Assembly (NCBI GenBank): GCA_958436045.1
Contig: CAUBIP010000040.1
Location: forward strand, 1 to 14,599
Direction: 5' to 3'
From: an uncultured Oscillospiraceae bacterium
GTDB lineage: Bacteria; Bacillota; Clostridia; Oscillospirales; Oscillospiraceae
Length of the DNA stretch: 14,599 nt
The first letter of the stretch is position 1. Each line of letters begins with the position of its first letter. The notes beneath the pieces were generated by a model. The model ran no database searches, had not been told where the DNA came from, and saw only the letters and a program-made list of their open reading frames with translations. Of this stretch, positions 7,254 to 12,238 are shown one piece after another. Made by a program: the position numbers and the translations under genes.

Positions 7254-7888
7254 TTGTTGCCTCCAATCCAGCTTTCATCCTGCGGGCAGTCACGGAATTG
7301 CAGCAGCCGTGCCTTATCCGCCTCTGCAATATAATGCTCCGCCGCTGCGACCTCGACGACGGTGTCCAGGTCCGACAGGCTGACATTTTTCACGTTTGCC
7401 GCCGCCAGGCGCTCCACACTCTTGCGCATCCCGTAGGTGAAGATACTGGCGATGCCCAGGACCTCGGCCCCGGCCTCCCGCAGTACATTCACGACCTCCA
7501 GAACACTGCCGCCGGTGGAGATCAGATCCTCGACGACGACGACCTTCTGGCCGGGGAGCAGCTTGCCCTCGATCTGGTTCTGCCGCCCGTGGTCCTTTGC
7601 GCCGGAGCGGACATAGCCCATGGGCAGCTCCATCAGGTGCGCCGTGATGGCCGCGTGGGCGATGCCCGCGGTGCTGGTGCCCATGAGGACCTCGACGTCC
7701 GGGTAATTCTGCCGGATGATCTCCGCCAGGCCGGATTCGACGTCCAGCCGGACGGCGGGGTCCGAGAGGGTCAGGCGGTTGTCACAGTAAATGGGGCTCT
7801 TGATGCCGCTGGCCCAGATAAAGGGCTCGTCCGGCCGCAGGAATACCGCTTTGATCTTAAGAAGATCCTTTGCAATTTTTTCTTTCAT
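7250..7888 (-). CDS. pyrE: Orotate phosphoribosyltransferase
   Basis: A 212-residue type I phosphoribosyltransferase that adds PRPP to orotate to form OMP. The PRPP-binding loop VVVVEDLISTGGS lies at about 116-128. The upstream region FIWASGIKSPIYCDNR (about 23-38) is the orotate-side signature. Lys98, with nearby His100, in GAKDHGRQNQIEG (96-108) belongs to the flexible catalytic loop. AAGGAGG lies 7 nt before the ATG, the clearest independent ribosome binding site in the operon. The 45-bp gap to pyrF is the only real gap between the seven genes; a short hairpin (CGATT-AAA-AATCG then TTTT) overlaps the pyrF stop there and may weakly lower readthrough. Confidence 0.96.
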   Translation of the reverse strand: MKEKIAKDLLKIKAVFLRPDEPFIWASGIKSPIYCDNRLTLSDPAVRLDVESGLAEIIRQNYPDVEVLMGTSTAGIAHAAITAHLMELPMGYVRSGAKDHGRQNQIEGKLLPGQKVVVVEDLISTGGSVLEVVNVLREAGAEVLGIASIFTYGMRKSVERLAAANVKNVSLSDLDTVVEVAAAEHYIAEADKARLLQFRDCPQDESWIGGNK

Positions 7889-7933
7889 CTAAGTTCCTCC
7901 TTACAACGACTGCTTCTGTTTTCAAAACGATTT

Positions 7934-8632
7934 TTAATCGACAAATTCACAGACGCACTTGCGCCACGCCGCCAGCGGGTCTTCCGACTGGGTGATAGGG
8001 CGGCCGACGACGATATAGTCAGAGCCAATTTCCTTTGCCTTGGCCGGGGTCGTGATGCGGACCTGGTCATCGGCGCTGCCGCCGGCAAAGCGGACGCCAG
8101 GGGTGACGGTCAGGAAGCCAGCGCCGCAGGTGGCGTGAATTTTCCCAGCCTCCAGCGGGGAGCAGACGACGCCGTCCAGCCCCGCGTCCCGGGCGTTTTT
8201 CGCGTAGTGCAGGACCGTCTCGTCCAGGCTGCGGGAGATGAGCAGGTCCTCCTGCATCCGGGCCTCGCTCGTCGAGGTCAGCTGCGTCACGGCGATCAGC
8301 AGCGGGCGCTGCTTGCCGGGGATGGCCAGGCCCTCCAGGGCCGCTTCCATCATGGCCTTCGTCCCGGCGGCGTGGAGATTGACCATGTCCACCTCCAGCT
8401 GGGCCAGCACATGCATGGCCTTCTTGACAGTGTTGGGGATATCGTGCAACTTCAGGTCCAGGAAGATCTTGTGCCCTCTGGCTTTGAGCTCCCGGCAGAT
8501 GGCCGGGCCCTCGGCGTAGTAAAGCTCCATGCCGATCTTGACAAAGGGGCGCTCCGTGCCGAAGCGGTCCAAAAATTCCAGTGTCTGCGCTTTGCTGCTG
8601 AAATCGCAGGCGATGATAACGTCCTTACCCAT
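7934..8632 (-). CDS. pyrF: Orotidine 5'-phosphate decarboxylase
   Basis: A TIM-barrel enzyme of 232 residues that decarboxylates OMP to UMP, the last de novo step. The catalytic tetrad region FLDLKLHDIPNT contains Asp59, Lys61 and Asp64 (numbering from the ATG at 8632). The phosphate-binding end has the GSDYIVVGRPIT segment. A longer frame could begin with TTG at 8650, but GGAGGT at about 8642-8648 is a ribosome binding site 10 nt before the ATG at 8632 and lies inside that extension. The shorter start is therefore chosen. It overlaps the pyrD stop by 8 nt. With pyrE it makes the UMP-forming pair. Confidence 0.95.
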   Translation of the reverse strand: MGKDVIIACDFSSKAQTLEFLDRFGTERPFVKIGMELYYAEGPAICRELKARGHKIFLDLKLHDIPNTVKKAMHVLAQLEVDMVNLHAAGTKAMMEAALEGLAIPGKQRPLLIAVTQLTSTSEARMQEDLLISRSLDETVLHYAKNARDAGLDGVVCSPLEAGKIHATCGAGFLTVTPGVRFAGGSADDQVRITTPAKAKEIGSDYIVVGRPITQSEDPLAAWRKCVCEFVD

Positions 8633-9545
8633 GTTTATGCGCACCTCCAATAATTTCTTTTAGCGATGAGATATGATATGCTTCCATGACTGCCGGGAGC
8701 TCGTCGAGAATATTCCGGCAGGCGCAGGGGTTGATGAGATTTGCCGCGCCGATCTCCACAGCGGTGGCCCCGGCCAGCATCATCTCCACGACGTCCCGCG
8801 CCGAAGCGATGCCGCCCGCGCCGATAATGGGGATGGAGACGGCCTCATAGACCTGGTAGACCATCCGCACCGCCACCGGGAAGATGGCCGGGCCGGAGAA
8901 GCCGCCCATTTTGTTGGCGATGACCGGCTTGCGCCGGGCGAGATCAATGCGCATGCCCAGCAGTGTGTTGATGAGGCACAGCCCGTCGGCCCCGGCGTCC
9001 TCACAGGCGCGGGCGATGGCGGTGATGTCCGTCACATTGGGGCTGAGCTTGATATAGACGGGCTTTTTCGTCACCGCCTTCACGGCCCGGGTCACGCTGG
9101 CTGCGGCTTCTGGGCTTGTCCCGAAGGCCATGCCGCCGTTGTGGACATTGGGGCAGCTGATATTGACCTCCAGAATGCCCACCTGCTCCTGCGCGTCCAT
9201 TTTCCGGCAAGTCTGGCTGTATTCCTCCAGCGAGAAGCCGCTGACATTGGCGATAACCTTTTTCTGATAGCACTGGGCGAGCTTCGGCAGCTCCCGCTCG
9301 ATGACAGCGTCCACCCCTGGGTTTTGCAGGCCGACGGCGTTGATGAGCCCGCTTTTACACTCGGCGATCCGGGGCGTCGGGTTGCCGAAGCGGGCGTCTT
9401 GCGTTGTCCCCTTGATGGAGATGCTGCCCAGGCAGTTGATATCGTACCACTCAGCAAATTCATAGCCGAAGCCGAAGGTGCCGCTGGCGGGGATGATGGG
9501 GTTGTCCAGCTCCCAGCCGGAGAGATTGACCTGTAGATCTACCAT
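8625..9545 (-). CDS. pyrD: Dihydroorotate dehydrogenase B, catalytic subunit
   Basis: A 306-residue FMN enzyme of class 1B that oxidises dihydroorotate to orotate and passes electrons through PyrK to NAD+. The catalytic base Cys131 sits in NISCPNVHNGG (the class 1B Cys; class 2 enzymes have Ser). Other marks are IPASGTFGFG (about 18-27), the substrate loop INAVGLQNPG (68-77) and the C-terminal phosphate-binding IIGAGGI and GATAVEIGAANL. No membrane-targeting extension is present, as expected for this cytosolic class. The ATG overlaps the pyrK stop by 7 bp, with AGGAGG about 7 nt upstream. The adjacent pyrK confirms the NAD-linked B type. Confidence 0.96.
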   Translation of the reverse strand: MVDLQVNLSGWELDNPIIPASGTFGFGYEFAEWYDINCLGSISIKGTTQDARFGNPTPRIAECKSGLINAVGLQNPGVDAVIERELPKLAQCYQKKVIANVSGFSLEEYSQTCRKMDAQEQVGILEVNISCPNVHNGGMAFGTSPEAAASVTRAVKAVTKKPVYIKLSPNVTDITAIARACEDAGADGLCLINTLLGMRIDLARRKPVIANKMGGFSGPAIFPVAVRMVYQVYEAVSIPIIGAGGIASARDVVEMMLAGATAVEIGAANLINPCACRNILDELPAVMEAYHISSLKEIIGGAHKHG

Positions 9546-10270
9546 ATAATCTCCTCCTTTTCCAGCACCGGGCCGTCCCGGCAGATGCGCTTGTTGCCGT
9601 ATTTCGTCTTGCAGCTGCAGCCCATGCAGGCGCCGAAGCCGCAGCCCATCCGCTCCTCAAAGCTGAACTGGCCGCTGGTCTTCGCGGCCTGATTAACTGC
9701 CCGGAACATGGGCATGGGGCCGCAGGTGTAGAAGTAGGAGTAGGCAAGGTCTGCCATGGCGTCCGTCACAAAGCCGCGGATGCCATAGGAGCCGTCCGCC
9801 GTCGTCACCCGGACGGGGACGCCCAGCGCGGCAAATTCCGCCTCCAGGAACATTTCTTCTTTTGTATTGAATCCGAGGATGACCGTCGGCCGCTTGCCCT
9901 CCCGCAGCAGCTGCTTGCACAGCCCATACAGGGGCGGGATGCCGACGCCGCCGCCGATGAGCAGGGGGGCCGCGCCGCTTTTTGCGGTATCGTAGCCATT
10001 GCCGAGGCCTGTCAGGACGTCCAGCCTGGCGCCGGGGGCGAGCTTTGTCATGTGCAGCGTCCCTTCGCCGACGGTTTTGTAGATGATGGTCAGGCTCGTG
10101 TCATCCCAGTCGTGGATGGAGATGGGCCGCCGGAGATAGAACCCGTCGAGCTGCAGATTGAGAAACTGTCCCGGGGCGGTGATGTCCGATGTGTCGCCCT
10201 CCAGCACCATCCGCCAGACCTGGGGGGTCAGCGGCGTGTTGGCGCGCACGGTGAGCGTTTGCTGCTTCAT
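9539..10270 (-). CDS. pyrK: Dihydroorotate dehydrogenase B, FAD/2Fe-2S electron-transfer subunit
   Basis: A 243-residue flavoprotein of the ferredoxin-NADP reductase fold. The N-terminal FAD domain has the RRPISI motif (47-52). The NAD-binding domain has IGGGVGIPPLYG (105-116) and the CGPMPM motif (183-188). The C-terminal cluster region GCGFGACMGCSCKTK supplies Cys210, Cys215 and Cys218, with Cys230 as the fourth ligand. It links PyrD to NAD+. The ATG forms an ATGA overlap with the pyrC stop, and AAGGAGG lies 10 nt upstream inside pyrC. Confidence 0.95.
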   Translation of the reverse strand: MKQQTLTVRANTPLTPQVWRMVLEGDTSDITAPGQFLNLQLDGFYLRRPISIHDWDDTSLTIIYKTVGEGTLHMTKLAPGARLDVLTGLGNGYDTAKSGAAPLLIGGGVGIPPLYGLCKQLLREGKRPTVILGFNTKEEMFLEAEFAALGVPVRVTTADGSYGIRGFVTDAMADLAYSYFYTCGPMPMFRAVNQAAKTSGQFSFEERMGCGFGACMGCSCKTKYGNKRICRDGPVLEKEEIIW

Positions 10271-11559
10271 TCTGGCGCTTCCTCCTTATGATCTTGATGC
10301 GCTTGTGTGCTTGCTTGCTGCTGCCAGGCCGTGTCCTCCCAGGCGGCGCGGCCGCCGACGGTGGTGCGCAGGCACTTGCCGTAGACGGTCCACCCGGCAA
10401 AGGGCGTGCTGCGGCCCTGGGAGCAGAAGTCCTCCGGGTCGACGGTCCAGGCCTGGGAGAGGTCGAAAACGGTCCAGTCCTGGGGGTTCTGCGCCAAGCC
10501 GAAGCGCTGCCGGGGCTTGTCGGTCAGCAGGGCCACCAGCTGCGCCAGGGGCAGGATGCCGGGGCGGACCAGCGCGGTGTAGAGGACGGGGAAGGCCGTC
10601 TCCAGCCCGACGATGCCGTTCAGGCTCCCGGCAAGGCCGCCGGATTTTTCCTGGGCGCTGTGGGGCGCGTGGTCCGTCGCGATCATGTCGATCGTCCCGT
10701 CGCGCAGGCCGGCAAGCAGGGCCGCCCGGTCGTCGGGGCTGCGCAGGGGCGGGTTCATTTTAAAGCGCCCGTCCTCCTGGAGCATTGTTTCGTCCAGGAC
10801 CAGGTAGTGGGGCGCGGTCTCGCAGGTGACATCGACGCCGCTGGCCTTGGCCTGGCGGATGAGCTCGACACTCTCCCGGCAGGAGATATGACAGACATGG
10901 TAGCCGCAGCCCGTCTCGGCGGCAAGCTCCAGGTCCCGGGCGATGGGACCCCATTCACTCTCGCTGCAGATACCCTTGTGCCCATGGGCCTTGGCGTAAG
11001 CGCCGTTGTGGATGTAGCCGCCGTGGAGAAGGCTGTTGTCCTCGCAGTGGGCGGCGATGAGCTTGCCCAAGTCCTTGGACCGCCGCATCGCCTCGCGCAT
11101 CATTGCACGGTCCTGCACGCCGCGGCCGTCATCCGAAAAGGCCAGGACATAGGGCGCGAGCTCAGTCATTGCTGCAAGCTGCTTGCCCTGCTCGCCCATG
11201 GTGATGGCCCCGTAGGGGTGGACATGGCACACGGCGCTGCGGGCGATGGCATCCAGCTGCGGCTGCAGATGTTCTAGCGTATCTGGCACCGGGTCCAGAT
11301 TCGGCATGGCGCCGACGTCTGTATACCCGCCGTGGGCCGCGGCCCGGGTGCCGGAGGCGATCGTCTCTTTATAAGAAAAACCTGGCTCCCGCAGATGGAC
11401 ATGCACATCAGCAAAGCCAGGAAATAAATAACAGTGATGCAATTCTTCAGCAGCTGCCGCGTTATCAGAAACACGAATACTGCCGCCGGAAAAAGAGACT
11501 GCCTTACGTTTGATCTTGCCGTCTTCGTAGACGTTCAGTTCTCTCAGTAAATCGCGCAA
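10267..11559 (-). CDS. pyrC: Dihydroorotase (class I), TTG start
   Basis: A 430-residue amidohydrolase that cyclises carbamoyl aspartate to dihydroorotate. Zinc ligands are visible: DVHVHLREPG with His53 and His55, His171 in IAAHCED, His224 in HVCHIS and Asp296 in ATDHAPH. The DNTEP-like substrate region NLDPVPDT and the MNPPLRS segment are present. The start is TTG at 11559, fixed by GGAGGG 6 nt upstream; no ATG or GTG gives the conserved N terminus. It is the first gene of the operon. The last 20 residues are His/Gln/Glu-rich and probably disordered. A TTG start and a leader with competing hairpins would both lower expression of the first gene. Confidence 0.95.
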   Translation of the reverse strand: MRDLLRELNVYEDGKIKRKAVSFSGGSIRVSDNAAAAEELHHCYLFPGFADVHVHLREPGFSYKETIASGTRAAAHGGYTDVGAMPNLDPVPDTLEHLQPQLDAIARSAVCHVHPYGAITMGEQGKQLAAMTELAPYVLAFSDDGRGVQDRAMMREAMRRSKDLGKLIAAHCEDNSLLHGGYIHNGAYAKAHGHKGICSESEWGPIARDLELAAETGCGYHVCHISCRESVELIRQAKASGVDVTCETAPHYLVLDETMLQEDGRFKMNPPLRSPDDRAALLAGLRDGTIDMIATDHAPHSAQEKSGGLAGSLNGIVGLETAFPVLYTALVRPGILPLAQLVALLTDKPRQRFGLAQNPQDWTVFDLSQAWTVDPEDFCSQGRSTPFAGWTVYGKCLRTTVGGRAAWEDTAWQQQASTQAHQDHKEEAPE

Positions 11560-11640
11560 GGGAAACCCTCCTCAAAATGAAAGCCCTGCAGAAAAGACAG
11601 GGCGTGCAGCCAGGGCTGCGGTTCGATCAGCTTAGTTATC
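11560..11640 (-). promoter_or_regulatory. Leader of the pyrimidine operon with competing hairpins
   Basis: Read on the minus strand, the leader of about 80 nt contains a GCAGC/GCTGC hairpin with CCTG loop (11619-11606). A second stem, GCCCTG (11603-11598) with CAGGGC (11588-11583), is followed by TTTCATTTT. The CAGGGCT arm could instead pair with AGCCCTG at 11617-11611, so the two folds exclude each other, as in an attenuator. The GGAGGG ribosome binding site can also fold on the CCC just before the TTG. I see no PyrR-type binding loop. The regulatory role is inference. Confidence 0.4.
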
Positions 11641-11646
11641 TTGCAC

Positions 11647-11675
11647 AGTATAGCATTGGAAGTGGAATTTGTCAA
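11647..11675 (-). promoter_or_regulatory. Consensus sigma-A promoter of the pyrC-K-D-F-E-B-I operon
   Basis: On the minus strand TTGACA (11675-11670), exactly 17 nt, then TATACT (11652-11647). Transcription would start near 11640. This is the only good promoter seen for the seven-gene operon; no convincing internal promoter was found in the pyrF-pyrE gap. Confidence 0.85.
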
Positions 11676-11720
11676 ATGCTTTTTGCCGCTTTTTAAAAAT
11701 TTGTTGAGAGTATCGTTAAT

Positions 11721-11760
11721 TGCAGAAGAAACCGTTACGGTTTTTCCTGCATTATTTTTT
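11721..11760 (+). terminator. Strong intrinsic terminator upstream of the helix-turn-helix gene
   Basis: The stem 11721-11734 pairs with 11738-11751 over 14 positions with one mismatch and one G-T pair, around a TTA loop. It is followed by TTATTTTTT. It faces the plus direction, but there is no plus-strand gene upstream of it: pyrC is divergent. It is either an attenuator in the leader of the helix-turn-helix gene or a leftover terminator at the edge of the inserted DNA. Confidence 0.7.
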
Positions 11761-11791
11761 ATCCGAAGGCAGGCGGAAGGAGGTTAAAACA

Positions 11792-12211
11792 TTGAACGGA
11801 TACAGTTATTTGACGCTGGAACAGCGACGCGAGATTGAAAGAATGTATGCAGAGGGGGAAAGAGTTGTTGACATTGCCACCCGTTTGAAACGGAGCGTCT
11901 CCGCGATTTACGAAGAATTGAAGCGCGGCTATACGGGAGAATTCGACGGATACGCCCGCCCGAAGTACAGCGCGGAGATTGCACAAGCGACGGCGCAAGA
12001 AAACCTCCGACGCAGAGGAAACCGACGCGGCGCGAATTGCCGAAAACACGAGGGGCGATTCAACATGAGCGGGACGACAGTAAAGTGGGCGATTGGCGAT
12101 TATGACAGTACGGACAAAACAACGTCCTTCGCGTACGCCCCTTTGCGCGCACCCCTTCGCGTGCGTCGCTTTGCGTACATCCCTTCGCGCACATCGACTT
12201 TCATTTCCTGA
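11792..12211 (+). CDS. Small helix-turn-helix protein (HTH_38/IS30 N-terminal type), probably frameshifted
   Basis: TTG at 11792 is chosen because AGGAGG lies 8 nt upstream; a longer in-frame TTG at 11720 sits in the terminator stem. Residues 1-50 match the helix-turn-helix that opens IS30-type transposases (LTLEQRREIERMYAEGERV, then DIATRLKRSVSAIYEELKRG). No DDE catalytic domain follows, so this is a stand-alone DNA-binding protein, not a transposase. After the basic NLRRRGNRRG stretch (about residue 80) the frame loses character and runs through a 14-bp tandem repeat before stopping. The +1 frame instead gives a plausible short tail, RIAENTRGDST, and a TGA at 12066-12068 that overlaps an ATG in ATGA. 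The real product is probably about 90 residues. Its target may be the repeats next to it. Confidence 0.6.
   Translation: MNGYSYLTLEQRREIERMYAEGERVVDIATRLKRSVSAIYEELKRGYTGEFDGYARPKYSAEIAQATAQENLRRRGNRRGANCRKHEGRFNMSGTTVKWAIGDYDSTDKTTSFAYAPLRAPLRVRRFAYIPSRTSTFIS
12127..12196 (+). repeat. Five tandem 14-bp repeats
   Basis: Five head-to-tail units start at 12127, 12141, 12155, 12169 and 12183, each exactly 14 nt. The consensus is CTTYGCGYRCRYCS. CTTYGCG is invariant apart from the Y; the variable half alternates purine and pyrimidine. Fourteen is not a multiple of three, so the array is not a protein repeat. It lies next to a helix-turn-helix gene and could be an iteron-like or operator array; it is not a CRISPR because there are no spacers. 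Confidence 0.8.
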
Positions 12212-12238
12212 ATTGCAAGGCGGGCTTCGGATTGGGGG

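Noticed and set aside
5886..7334. Plus-strand 482-residue open frame
   Set aside because: Antisense to pyrI and pyrB, whose catalytic and zinc motifs are complete.
8633..8650. TTG start for pyrF at 8650
   Set aside because: The extension contains the GGAGGT site that serves the ATG at 8632.
7298..8653. Plus-strand 451-residue open frame
   Set aside because: Antisense to pyrE and pyrF; product shows no family features.
8673..9536. Plus-strand 287-residue open frame
   Set aside because: Antisense to pyrD.
10288..11277. Plus-strand 329-residue open frame
   Set aside because: Antisense to pyrC.
11560..11640. PyrR-binding attenuator
   Set aside because: I could not find the conserved PyrR anti-antiterminator loop, and no pyrR is in the window.
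12127..12196. CRISPR array
   Set aside because: Units are contiguous 14-mers without spacers and there are no cas genes.
11792..12211. IS30-family transposase
   Set aside because: Only the helix-turn-helix is present; there is no room for a DDE domain and no terminal inverted repeats.
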